This document shows, in pieces, positions 17,515 through 24,961 of a DNA stretch of 64,000 nt. Origin of the DNA: Hyphomicrobiales bacterium (GTDB taxonomy: Bacteria > Pseudomonadota > Alphaproteobacteria > Rhizobiales > Rhizobiaceae). The notes beneath the pieces are model-generated. The model was not told where the DNA came from. It worked only from the letters and a program-made list of their open reading frames with translations, and ran no database searches. Numbering within the stretch: the first letter of the stretch is position 1; each line of letters starts with the position of its first letter. The position numbers were made by a program, and so were the translations under genes. The stretch spans positions 1 through 64,000 of the forward strand of contig UEHQ01000010.1 of the NCBI GenBank assembly GCA_900489925.1, read 5' to 3'.

Positions 17515-17880
17515 TTACCCCTGTTGTTCAACTGGAATCGTATAGATCGGCCTGACTTCGATCGATCCCGTCTTTGCAAGCGGAATACCGGCGGCCACAC
17601 GGATGGCGTCGTTCAGATCTTTCGCCTCGATCAGGATGAAGCCGCCCAGCTGTTCCTTCGTTTCGGCATAGGGGCCGTCGGTGACCGACATCTCTCCGTT
17701 GCGAACCTTTACAGTCACGGCACTCCGAGGTGACTGCAGTGCCTGGGCGACGATCAGGTGTCCGCTCTCTAGGAGGTGATCGTCGTAGGCGAGCGAATCC
17801 CTGTCGAGCTTGCGCTTCTCGTCGCTCGTCATGGCGTCGAGCCTGGAGGGCTCGAACCACACCTGGCAGAGATACTTCAT
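17515..17880 (-). CDS. DGPF/YCII-related domain protein, copy 1 (operon leader)
   Basis: The 121-residue protein starts MKYLCQVWFEPSRL and has the core VTDGPYAETKEQLGGFILIE at about residues 68-87. It is the first gene of the DGPF-DGPF-DGPF-sigma operon. A GGGAGG site precedes the ATG. The promoter-like element at 17919-17945 lies about 40 bases upstream of its start. The function of DGPF proteins is not established; a role in sensing or modifying the signal for the sigma factor is a guess. Confidence 0.9.
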   Translation of the reverse strand: MKYLCQVWFEPSRLDAMTSDEKRKLDRDSLAYDDHLLESGHLIVAQALQSPRSAVTVKVRNGEMSVTDGPYAETKEQLGGFILIEAKDLNDAIRVAAGIPLAKTGSIEVRPIYTIPVEQQG

Positions 17881-17918
17881 GGCATTCTTCCTCCCGAGTT
17901 GCGCCGTGATATCTCCTT

Positions 17919-17945
17919 GACGAGCAGCTTAGGCGTATTTCGACA
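17919..17945 (-). promoter_or_regulatory. Putative ECF42-type promoter of the DGPF-sigma operon
   Basis: On the minus strand TGTCGA (17940-17945) is followed after exactly 17 bases by CGTC (17919-17922). From memory of the ECF42 literature, the group recognises TGTCGA at -35 and CG(A/T)C at -10. Position is right for the DGPF start at 17880, which implies autoregulation. Confidence 0.7.
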
Positions 17946-17975
17946 AGGTGAAAAAAAATCTTTCTGCACGCCCCG

Positions 17976-18002
17976 TGTCGAATTGAGGAGATCAAACGCG
18001 AC
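17976..18002 (+). promoter_or_regulatory. Putative divergent ECF42-type promoter
   Basis: On the plus strand TGTCGA (17976-17981) is followed after exactly 17 bases by CGAC (17999-18002), the same architecture as the minus-strand element 30 bp away. The ATG of the small membrane protein is 32 bases downstream. Confidence 0.65.
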
Positions 18003-18033
18003 TAGCAACCGTCAACAGCAAGGAGTGACGGTT

Positions 18034-18261
18034 ATGAGCATCTTCGAGATTGTGCTGGCGAACCAGCTGTGGGCGCGTCGGCGCCAGGGAGAAAAGCTTG
18101 ATCCGCTGGCGCAGGACGTGCCCACCGCCGGTGCCATCGCTGCGCGGCTTGCCGCTGTGCTGGCCGTTTTCGCGTTGTCCATAGTAACGCTGGATATGGC
18201 TGGCCACCGTGATGGCCAGCAAGCTTTCGCTGTCGGTCAGGTTGCCGCGTCGCGACAGTAG
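18034..18261 (+). CDS. Small single-span membrane protein, putative ECF42 regulon member
   Basis: The 75-residue protein starts MSIFEIVLANQLWARRR after a perfect AAGGAG eight bases upstream of the ATG. Residues about 35-53 (AARLAAVLAVFALSIVTLD) form one hydrophobic helix; the first third is basic and acidic and likely cytoplasmic. I do not recognise a family. The gene stands between the divergent ECF42-type promoter and the end of the AMP nucleosidase gene. The frame is open further upstream, but the strong ribosome site decides the start. Its promoter suggests a role linked to the sigma factor, for example signal input at the membrane. Confidence 0.65.
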   Translation: MSIFEIVLANQLWARRRQGEKLDPLAQDVPTAGAIAARLAAVLAVFALSIVTLDMAGHRDGQQAFAVGQVAASRQ

Positions 18262-18270
18262 GGAAACGGC

Positions 18271-19773
18271 CTATTGGAAGGCCGTCTCGAAGAAGCTCCT
18301 GAGCTTGCGTGAATGCAAGGCTTCCGGCGGCATGGCGGCCAGCTTCTGGACGGCACGGATGCCGATCTGCAGATGCTGGTTGACCTGCGTGCGGTAAAAG
18401 GCAGTGGCCATGCCAGGAAGCTTGAGCTCGCCATGCAGTGGCTTGTCGGAAACGCAAAGCAGCGTTCCGTAGGGCACGCGGAAGCGGAAGCCGTTGGCGG
18501 CGATCGTGGCCGATTCCATGTCGAGCGCAATGGCACGGGCCTGCGAGAGCCGCTTGACCGGTCCGCGCTGGTCGCGCAGTTCCCAGTTGCGGTTGTCAAT
18601 GGTTCCGACCGTGCCCGTGCGCATGATCCGCTTCAGCTCGAAGCCCTCGTAGCCGGTGATCTCGGCAACGGCGGCTTCCAGCGCAACCTGCACTTCTGCA
18701 AGGGCAGGAATCGGTACCCAGACCGGCAGGTCATCATCCAGCACATGGTCCTCGCGCATGTAGGCGTGTGCGAGCACATAGTCGCCGAGGCGCTGGCTGT
18801 TGCGCAGGCCTGCGCAGTGGCCGAGCATCAGCCAGGCATGCGGCCGAAGAACCGCCACATGGTCAGTAATGGTCTTCGCATTCGACGGCCCGACGCCGAT
18901 GTTGATCATCGTGATCCCGGCATGGCCTTTCTTCTTGAGGTGATAGGCCGGCATCTGCGGCAGTCGGGCCAGCGTGACGTCGGTTTCCGGCTGGCCGCTG
19001 CCCGCATGGGTGATGATGTTGCCGGGCTCCACGAACGACGTGTAGCCGTCGCCGCCATCCGCCATCAGCTTGCGGGCCCAGGCGCAGAACTCATCGATGT
19101 AGAACTGATAGTTGGTGAACAACACGAAGTTCTGGAAATGTTGCGCGCTGGTCGCCGTATAGTGCGACAGGCGCGCCAGCGAGTAGTCGATGCGCTGGGC
19201 GGTAAACGGGGCGAGGGGAGATGGCTCGCCCGGCGGCGGAATGTATTCGCCGTTGGCGATCTCGTCGTCCGTCGTGTTCAGATCCGGCGTGTCGAACAGG
19301 TCGCGCATCGGTATATCGAGAAATGCCGCGGCCGACGCTTCGACATGCGCACCTTCGCCAAAGGCAAAATGCAGCGGGATCGGCGTGGTCGATTCCGACA
19401 CGATGACGGGCACGTTGTGGTTCCGCATCAGAAGCCCGAGCTGCTGCTTCAGATAATGCCGGAAGAGCTGCGGACGGGTGATCGTCGTCGTGTAGATTCC
19501 TGGCGCGGTCACATGCCCGTAGGACAGGCGCGTGTCGATATGGCCGAAGCTGGTCGTCTCGATACTGACCTGCGGATAGAAGGCCCGGTAACGCGAGGTG
19601 ATCGGCGCGCCCTTGGCGAGAGACGTGAAATTCTCGATGAGGAAGGACGTGTTGCGCTCATAAAGCGCCGTCAGCGCATCGACTGCCTGAACTGGATCGT
19701 CGAAGCTCTTCGGCGAAAAAGGCGATGGTGATGCAATGTCGAGAGGTGCAGATGGAGAGATTCGTTTGCTCAT
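18271..19773 (-). CDS. amn: AMP nucleosidase
   Basis: The 500-residue protein matches Amn in length and domain order: an N-terminal AMN-specific domain (about 25-175, with TRPQLFRHYLKQQLGLLM and PIPLHFAFGEG) and a C-terminal phosphorylase-like domain (MINIGVGPSNAKTITDHVAVLRP, LGHCAGLRNSQRLGDYVLAHAYMR, ALDMESATIAANGFRFRVPYGTLLCVSDKPLHGE). The last segment holds the nucleoside-phosphorylase-type base and ribose site. The enzyme splits AMP into adenine and ribose 5-phosphate and so adjusts adenylate levels. It stands alone, convergent with the small membrane protein. Confidence 0.96.
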   Translation of the reverse strand: MSKRISPSAPLDIASPSPFSPKSFDDPVQAVDALTALYERNTSFLIENFTSLAKGAPITSRYRAFYPQVSIETTSFGHIDTRLSYGHVTAPGIYTTTITRPQLFRHYLKQQLGLLMRNHNVPVIVSESTTPIPLHFAFGEGAHVEASAAAFLDIPMRDLFDTPDLNTTDDEIANGEYIPPPGEPSPLAPFTAQRIDYSLARLSHYTATSAQHFQNFVLFTNYQFYIDEFCAWARKLMADGGDGYTSFVEPGNIITHAGSGQPETDVTLARLPQMPAYHLKKKGHAGITMINIGVGPSNAKTITDHVAVLRPHAWLMLGHCAGLRNSQRLGDYVLAHAYMREDHVLDDDLPVWVPIPALAEVQVALEAAVAEITGYEGFELKRIMRTGTVGTIDNRNWELRDQRGPVKRLSQARAIALDMESATIAANGFRFRVPYGTLLCVSDKPLHGELKLPGMATAFYRTQVNQHLQIGIRAVQKLAAMPPEALHSRKLRSFFETAFQ

Positions 19774-19876
19774 GACGCATTATAGGGTGTTGCATTTAAC
19801 AAGCAAACGACGCGTTGAGCAGCAACGCATGGATTTTTACAAGCATTCCGACGGTGTTGGCCGGAATGCCATGACG

Positions 19877-20047
19877 TCATGGCCGGACGGCACGGATAGG
19901 CTCGATCGAAGCCGTATAGTTGGCGCCGAAGTGCGACTGGGCACCGCCACCTGCATTTCGGCTGACTGCAGCCGAAAATGTGATGGCGAAGATCGCTGCG
20001 AACAGCGTGATGATGGTGAAACGCCTTGCCAAGACTAGCACTTCCAT
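19877..20047 (-). CDS. Hypothetical 56-residue protein with signal peptide or membrane anchor
   Basis: The frame begins MEVLVLARRFTIITLFAAIF with an N-terminal hydrophobic stretch (about 8-25) ending in a possible signal-peptidase site near AAVSRNAGG, followed by a short tail rich in Ala, Gly and Ser. CAAGGA lies directly upstream of the ATG, somewhat close. I know no family. The gene is in the 475-bp gap between amn and the GST gene. It could be a real small secreted protein; coding is supported only by the ordered N-terminus. Confidence 0.4.
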   Translation of the reverse strand: MEVLVLARRFTIITLFAAIFAITFSAAVSRNAGGGAQSHFGANYTASIEPIRAVRP

Positions 20048-20249
20048 ATCCTTGCCCCGGTACGAGGTTCTGGGTGAAAACCGCTCGGTAGCGTCGTTGT
20101 GACGATCTGCTCCTGAACGTGACACCGTTTTGCCACGGTCCTGCTGAACCGACGCTGAGATGCCGGTTCATCCAGCGTTCATGAAGACCAGCATGCTTGA
20201 AGCGGGCCGGGCGTTACTTATCTCTCAGTATCCGCCCAAGGAGATTTTC

Positions 20250-20948
20250 ATGGCGACGCCAATTGAACTCTATTACTGGCCCACGCCGAATGGCTGGAAG
20301 ATCAGTATTATGCTGGAAGAACTCGGCGTTCCCTATGAGGTCAGGTACGTCAATATCGGCAAGGGCGAGCAATTCGCGCCCGAATTCCTGAAGATCGCGC
20401 CCAACAACCGCATGCCGGCCATCATCGACCGTGAAGGCCCTGGCGGCGAGGCGATCTCCGTCTTCGAATCCGGCGCGATCCTGCAATATCTCGGACGCAA
20501 GTACGGCAAATTCTATTCGATGGACGAGCGAACCCGCGTGCAGATCGAGGAGTGGCTGTTCTGGCAGGTCGGCGGTCTTGGTCCGATGGCCGGCCAGGCC
20601 CATCATTTCCGCGGATACGCCCCTGAGAAGATCGAATACGGGATCAATCGCTATACCAACGAAGTGAACCGTCTTTACGGCGTGATGAACAAGCGCCTCG
20701 CGGAGCACGAATACCTCGCCGGCGACTACTCGATCGCGGATATGGCCTCCATAGGCTGGGTCGTACCCTACGAGCGCCAGGGGCAGGACCTGGCCGAGTT
20801 CCCGCACCTCAAACGTTGGTTCGACACCATGATGGCTCGCCCCGCGGTCATCAAGGGCATCGCAATCGGCAAGGAAGAGCGTGAGCGCAGCAATCTGGCC
20901 GACGACAAGGAAGCGCAGAAGATCCTTTTCAACCAGCGGGCACGCTGA
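20250..20948 (+). CDS. Glutathione S-transferase, Nu/YfcG-like
   Basis: The 232-residue protein has a thioredoxin-like N-terminal domain (PIELYYWPTPNGWKISIMLEEL) with the Nu-class pattern of Asn and Thr near the active site, NNRMPAII and ESGAILQYLGRKYG for glutathione binding, and an all-helical C-terminal domain (DYSIADMASIGWVV as the N-capping box). Such YfcG-like GSTs have disulfide reductase activity. A CAAGGAG site sets the ATG at 20250; the frame is open further upstream. It is a single-gene unit. Confidence 0.92.
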   Translation: MATPIELYYWPTPNGWKISIMLEELGVPYEVRYVNIGKGEQFAPEFLKIAPNNRMPAIIDREGPGGEAISVFESGAILQYLGRKYGKFYSMDERTRVQIEEWLFWQVGGLGPMAGQAHHFRGYAPEKIEYGINRYTNEVNRLYGVMNKRLAEHEYLAGDYSIADMASIGWVVPYERQGQDLAEFPHLKRWFDTMMARPAVIKGIAIGKEERERSNLADDKEAQKILFNQRAR

Positions 20949-20967
20949 ACGGCGCGGTTGGGAAGTC

Positions 20968-20995
20968 CAATGCGCTCGGGGAACCGGGCGCATTG
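20968..20995 (+). terminator. Hairpin after the GST gene
   Basis: CAATGCGC (20968-20975) pairs with GCGCATTG (20988-20995), with a further CGG/CCG pair inside. No T-run follows, so it may be a weak terminator or mRNA 3' stabiliser. Confidence 0.4.
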
Positions 20996-21007
20996 CTCAT
21001 GTCGTGC

Positions 21008-21341
21008 CTACAGTCGCGTCCAGGTCTGCGATTTGCAGAAGACCTTCAGCACGCAGCCCTTCATCTTCAGAGAGCCGCCGGAGACGGTGCCCGATCCGCT
21101 ATAGGTCGTTGCTTGGATCGGTGATCTCGCCGCTGTAGTCCGCGCCTGAACCTGCAAGGGTGCCGATTTTTCTGCCTGTATATTTGCCGGTTTTCAGGGT
21201 GATGCAGAAGTCGCCGCCGCAAGCGGCGATCAGCGCGGTTTCACCGGAAGCGGTCTTCCAGTTGCCGACGATGGGTTCGTCGGCATAGGCGAATGTCGCC
21301 GATAACGCGATCGCGCCTGCCAGAACGTACTTACGGATCAT
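21008..21341 (-). pseudogene. DUF2147 family secreted protein, frameshifted
   Basis: The intact part (80 residues from 21341) has a signal peptide (MIRKYVLAGAIALSATFAYA) and the DUF2147 start DEPIVGNWKTASGE, then CGGDFCITLKTG. It stops early after EITDPSNDL. Downstream, in another frame, the remaining family sequence continues without a stop to 21008: TYSGSGTVSGGSLKMKGCVL and then KVFCKSQTWTRL. The junction at about 21102-21110 lacks the bases for the expected NDKTY, consistent with a small deletion of about 5 bases. A good AGGGAGG site precedes the ATG. Either the gene is broken or the sequence has an error here. Confidence 0.8.
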
Positions 21342-21773
21342 CTTTTACCTCCCTGATGTCGTGGCGGGCAAACTAACTGACGCGAACGTAAAGGTAAATA
21401 ATTGTGTTTTCGGCGCCCAGAAATCACCGGTTCGGCGCGCAATAATTGACGCGCTTTCAGGTTCGCCGCTGATTTCGTGGTGAACGGAAGGTTGATTTCC
21501 AAATCTGAATTTTCGGTAAATCGAGCGCCAAAATCCTTAATCCGCAAGGCTTCCGATGTTTAACAAAAATCCAATTTTACCAAGCGTTTGGACTTTATTT
21601 GTCTCAAATTAATCATGCATTTTAGGCGTTTTTTGAAAGCCATCCGGCATAGTGAAGCCATCAAACGAGCGGGGCAAACCCGCCGAACCGAAGGGACCAA
21701 AAAGCTGCGATAGACGGCAAGGCCCAGAGGTAAAACAGGGTAAGTCAACACAGGCTAAACAGGGATAAAACCG
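21342..21773. other. AT-rich intergenic region with long Sel1 leader
   Basis: The 432 bases hold the DUF2147 promoter (minus) and the leader of the Sel1 gene (plus). Base composition is clearly lower in GC than around it. No ORF here has a credible start or family match. Confidence 0.5.
21588..21615 (+). promoter_or_regulatory. Possible sigma-70-type promoter of the Sel1 gene
   Basis: TTGGAC (21588-21593) and TAATCA (21610-21615) are spaced by 16 bases in AT-rich DNA. This would give a leader of about 150 bases before the ATG at 21774. Confidence 0.35.
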
Positions 21774-22040
21774 ATGGCACGCTTTGAAATGCACAATGCA
21801 GAAATGGCCACCATGGGTGGCGAGAACAGCGCCGATGTCTTCTGCGAAATGGGTCTGATGTATGCAACCGGACGCGGCTGCCCCATCGATCTGGTGGCCG
21901 CTCACAAATGGCTGAACATCGCCGCAATCAAGGGCAACGATCGTGCGGCTGAACTCCGCGCCGATCTCGCCGCAAGCATGGACAAGATGCAGCTGGCCCA
22001 GGCGCTCCGCGCGGCTCGCGAATGGATGACCGTTCACTGA
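21774..22040 (+). CDS. Short Sel1-like repeat protein
   Basis: The 88-residue protein has one clear Sel1-type repeat: FCEMGLMYATGRGCPIDLVA then AHKWLNIAAIKGNDRAAEL, with the usual LG..Y..G.G....A..W pattern. It lacks a signal peptide, so it is cytoplasmic. Full Sel1 proteins have many repeats; this single-repeat form is known in Rhizobiales but has no assigned function. A CAGGGAT site lies eight bases before the ATG, after a long AT-rich leader. Confidence 0.85.
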   Translation: MARFEMHNAEMATMGGENSADVFCEMGLMYATGRGCPIDLVAAHKWLNIAAIKGNDRAAELRADLAASMDKMQLAQALRAAREWMTVH

Positions 22041-22123
22041 GGATGGCTCGCAACATCACTGCACGATAAAAACAAAAGCCTCAGAAGAGGAACCGGCGGG
22101 CTAGGCTCGCTCGGGAGATAGCA

Positions 22124-22159
22124 AAACCGCGACCGGCAGGAACAAGGCCGGCGCGGTTT
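22124..22159. terminator. Bidirectional terminator between Sel1 and aminotransferase genes
   Basis: AAACCGCG plus CCGGC (22124-22137) pairs with GCCGG plus CGCGGTTT (22147-22159), one bulged A. Read on the minus strand it ends in GGTTTTGC, on the plus strand in GGTTTATC. It sits between two convergent genes. Confidence 0.75.
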
Positions 22160-22172
22160 ATCTCGTTTGCGC

Positions 22173-23285
22173 TCAGCCGAGCGACTTTAGGACCACGGGC
22201 AAGGCTTGCTCGAACAATGCCATATCAGCCTCCGGCCCGACGCTGACCCGGATGCAGCGGTTGAGAGGCGCGACACCTGGCATGCGGATGAAGACGCCGT
22301 GCTGCATCAGACCATCGACGATCGAACGGGCGTAAGCACCGTCCCGCCCGGCGTCGATGGCAACGAAATTCGTCGCGGACGGCAGGGGAGTAAGCCCGTT
22401 TGCCTTGGCGATGCCGGTAATCCGCTCGCGGGCAGCATGGATCTTGGCAACCACCTCGGAAAGGTAGGCCTGATCCTTGAGAGCGGCGAGCGCGGCGGCT
22501 GTCGCGAGGCGATTCATGCCGAAGTGATTGCGTATCTTGTCGAAGGCAAGCGCCGTTCCGGGAGTGGAAATAGCGTAACCCACGCGGGCGCCGGCCAGGC
22601 CATAGGCCTTGGAGAAGGTCCGCGTCCGGATGACGTTCGGCAGGTCGATCAGTGACGCGATCGACGGCAGCGAATTGGCGGGGCCGGTTTCGCTATAGGC
22701 TTCGTCGAGGATGAGGAGAGTGGTCTCCGGTAGCGCCCGGGCGAACGCGATGACGCTATCGGCATCCCACCAGCTTCCCATCGGATTGTCGGGGTTGGCA
22801 AAATAGACAAGCGGCGGCGCCTCGCGTTTCACCGCATCGAGTAGGCCATCGAGGTCCTCACGATCCTGCACATAGGGAACCGTTACGAGTCGCCCCCCAA
22901 AGCCGGAGACATGGAAGTTGAACGTCGGATATCCGCCCAGCGATGTGACGACGGGAGCGCCCGGGTCGATCACCAATCGCACGATCTGGCCGAGCAGCTC
23001 ATCGATGCCGCCGCCGATGGCGATATTTGCTGGGCCGGTGCCGAGATGAGCGCCGAGCGCTTCCTTCAGTTCGTAATTTTCGGGGTCGTTGTACTTCCAG
23101 ATTTCGGGGGCATGGTCGCGAATGGCCGCAAGCACCGATGGCGCCGGTCCGAAACCGTTTTCGTTGGCGCCGATGCGCGCTTTTACGTGAAGTCCGCGCT
23201 GGCGCTCGATCGCCTCGGGGCCGACAAATGGGACAGTTGAGGGCAGGGCGCTGACGAGGGGGGTGAAGCGCGAGAAGGCAGACAT
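22173..23285 (-). CDS. PLP-dependent aminotransferase, histidinol-phosphate aminotransferase-like
   Basis: The 370-residue class I/II aminotransferase has GANENGFGPAPSVLAAI, IAIGGGIDELL, YFANPDNPMGSWW, LLILDEAYSE with the PLP Asp and Tyr, and TRTFSKAYGLAGARVGY with the catalytic Lys. This is the HisC/CobD-like branch. Rhizobia have several such paralogues, and here there are no his genes nearby, so it may serve another amino acid (for example aromatic amino acids). No strong ribosome site is seen; the ATG is the first in the frame. A bidirectional terminator follows. Confidence 0.9.
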   Translation of the reverse strand: MSAFSRFTPLVSALPSTVPFVGPEAIERQRGLHVKARIGANENGFGPAPSVLAAIRDHAPEIWKYNDPENYELKEALGAHLGTGPANIAIGGGIDELLGQIVRLVIDPGAPVVTSLGGYPTFNFHVSGFGGRLVTVPYVQDREDLDGLLDAVKREAPPLVYFANPDNPMGSWWDADSVIAFARALPETTLLILDEAYSETGPANSLPSIASLIDLPNVIRTRTFSKAYGLAGARVGYAISTPGTALAFDKIRNHFGMNRLATAAALAALKDQAYLSEVVAKIHAARERITGIAKANGLTPLPSATNFVAIDAGRDGAYARSIVDGLMQHGVFIRMPGVAPLNRCIRVSVGPEADMALFEQALPVVLKSLG

Positions 23286-23375
23286 TCTGAGGCGTATCCC
23301 AAGGCTATGAAAATCGCGCCAACAATAGGCGCTGGTAGAGCCAAGGCAAGGCAGATTATTCCCCGAAACGGCGAT

Positions 23376-23777
23376 CTACATGCTGATCGTGCGGCGCGCG
23401 TCGATCGCTTCCATGTTGCCGATCATGAAGTCCGCGCGGACCACGCGGCGCAACACATCGGGCTCGATCGTGTTGATGAAGCGAACGCTGATCCTCTCGT
23501 TCCTGCGGTGCACCTCGGCGCAGCCGATACGGTAGGCGAGCCCGAGGATATTGAGATAGTAATGCTTCGGTAGGCCCGTCGTGGACGAGACGATGAAGGT
23601 GGCGCCGCCACGCGAGATGTCGATGATCTCGGCACTGCGCATCGAAATGCCCGTGAGGCATGGACGGACGGCGATAATGCGCGCGGGACGCTTCACATTG
23701 AATTGCTCCCAACGCGTCTCGTAGACTTCCGATTTCACCGTCGCGAGGTGTGTGGCACGAAGCATCGACATAGACAT
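23376..23777 (-). CDS. PilZ domain protein (canonical D-x-S-x-x-G copy)
   Basis: The 133-residue protein consists mainly of a PilZ barrel: FNVKRPARIIAV near residues 27-38 supplies the arginine-rich arm, and IIDISRGGATF contains the DxSxxG motif. The spacing of the arginines (RPAR) is one residue shorter than the classic RxxxR, so c-di-GMP binding is likely but not certain. It ends HRRNERISVRFINTIEPDVLRRVVRADF. AGGAG lies eight bases upstream of the ATG at 23777. It is a clear paralogue of the protein at 24962-25306. Confidence 0.85.
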   Translation of the reverse strand: MSMSMLRATHLATVKSEVYETRWEQFNVKRPARIIAVRPCLTGISMRSAEIIDISRGGATFIVSSTTGLPKHYYLNILGLAYRIGCAEVHRRNERISVRFINTIEPDVLRRVVRADFMIGNMEAIDARRTISM

Positions 23778-23794
23778 CACAGGGCTCCTGAAAA

Positions 23795-23813
23795 CAGGAT
23801 CGTCCTGATCCTG
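23795..23813 (-). promoter_or_regulatory. Leader hairpin of the PilZ gene
   Basis: CAGGATC/GATCCTG form a perfect 7-bp stem around 5 bases, followed on the minus strand by TTTT and then the Shine-Dalgarno CAGGAG. The 3' arm can also pair with that CAGGA, so the two foldings compete. Confidence 0.4.
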
Positions 23814-23898
23814 CACTCAAAGCCTCACACGAATGGTTTTCGCATTTGTCAAAGAAGAAAATACAAGTTTAACGAAAGCGGATTTTGTTTCGGCCGCT

Positions 23899-24300
23899 TC
23901 AAGCGAATGCCCGGACCGCGAGATATCCGCCCGCCGCTGCCATTGCGGTGACGAAACCACCCCACAGCACATCGACGATGCTCATCGCCAGAGGCCAATT
24001 CTTCAGCGTTGCGAGATTGGTCACGTCATAGGTGCCGTATGCCGCAAGTCCGAGAACCGCGCCATGGATGATCGTGATGGTAATCGAGGCCGAGGACAAT
24101 CCCGGCCGCGTGGCGAGAAACACGATGGCAACGGCAAAAAACACATAAAAGACGACCGCAATGCCGAGATTGGGAGAAGGAAGCATCAGCTCGCCGAGCT
24201 GATCGCGATAGAAGGTACGGGCAACCAGACCGAGCCAGATCACGTCTAGGACAAGCAGCGTCATGAGCGCGCCGGCGTAGGCAATAACCTGTGTCTTCAT
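23899..24300 (-). CDS. DUF2177 family membrane protein
   Basis: The 133-residue protein has four hydrophobic segments, starting MKTQVIAYAGALMTLLVLDV, with family residues LDVIWLG and a Tyr near TFYRDQLG, and AYGTYDVTNLATLKNWPL between helices 3 and 4. DUF2177 proteins are widespread inner-membrane proteins of unknown function. GGGAG lies upstream of the ATG at 24300. It is divergent from the host-attachment-type gene and about 120 bp from the PilZ gene. Confidence 0.85.
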   Translation of the reverse strand: MKTQVIAYAGALMTLLVLDVIWLGLVARTFYRDQLGELMLPSPNLGIAVVFYVFFAVAIVFLATRPGLSSASITITIIHGAVLGLAAYGTYDVTNLATLKNWPLAMSIVDVLWGGFVTAMAAAGGYLAVRAFA

Positions 24301-24460
24301 CTCGATACTCCCATCGGTGTGCCCTTTTACGCGGATCAAGGAGATTGGATTGCCTGACCTGCGATTTATCCACCCTGACGCAGAACTCTTTCGTGCCCTG
24401 CACGTTTTAATAGAGTTAGCGGGCGCAAGGGCGCTCTATTGAAATAGCAAGGAGACGAGG

Positions 24461-24907
24461 ATGTCTGACATCATGCTGCAGCCGAAGTCATGGGTGGTCG
24501 TTTGCGATGGAGGGAAAGCCTTGATCATGCAAAATACCGGCGACGCGAGCGGCATCAACCTGAAGGTCCAGGAGACCTTGACGCAGCCGAATGAGCCAGA
24601 CCGCGAAATCGGCGCGGATAAGCCCGGGCGCACGCACGCCGCCGACGGATTGAGCGGAAGTGCCGTCGAAGAGACGGATTGGCATAAGCAGGCGGAAGTC
24701 GAGTTCCTGAAGCAGGTCGCATCCAAACTCGATCTGCTCGTGCGCGAAAGGGACGTCCAGCGCATCGTGATCGTTGCACCACCGCGGGCGCTCGGCACGC
24801 TCAGAGCAAGCCTCAGTGCCGATGTGCAGGCAGCGGTCTCTGCAGAACTGGCGAAGGACTATATCAACTTGCCGGTCGAGCAGATCGAACGACGATTGGC
24901 CGCCTAG
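24461..24907 (+). CDS. Host attachment family protein (BAERF/AtsE-like)
   Basis: The 148-residue protein starts with SWVVVCDGGKALIMQNTG, the nucleotide-binding-like strand and loop of the host_attach family, has an acidic linker, and ends VQRIVIVAPPRALGTLRASL then AVSAELAKDYINLPVEQIERRL. The family includes Agrobacterium proteins reported as needed for attachment to plant cells and is related to release-factor-like BAERF domains. Its molecular function is not firmly known. AAGGAG precedes the ATG. It is a single-gene unit. Confidence 0.88.
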   Translation: MSDIMLQPKSWVVVCDGGKALIMQNTGDASGINLKVQETLTQPNEPDREIGADKPGRTHAADGLSGSAVEETDWHKQAEVEFLKQVASKLDLLVRERDVQRIVIVAPPRALGTLRASLSADVQAAVSAELAKDYINLPVEQIERRLAA

Positions 24908-24961
24908 ACGGCATAAAGCGGGAGGGCGCAGCGGCAAGCTCGCCCACCCGCAGACTACGGC

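Noticed and set aside
18313-19731. 472-codon open frame opposite amn
   Set aside because: Antisense shadow; no start signal, no family.
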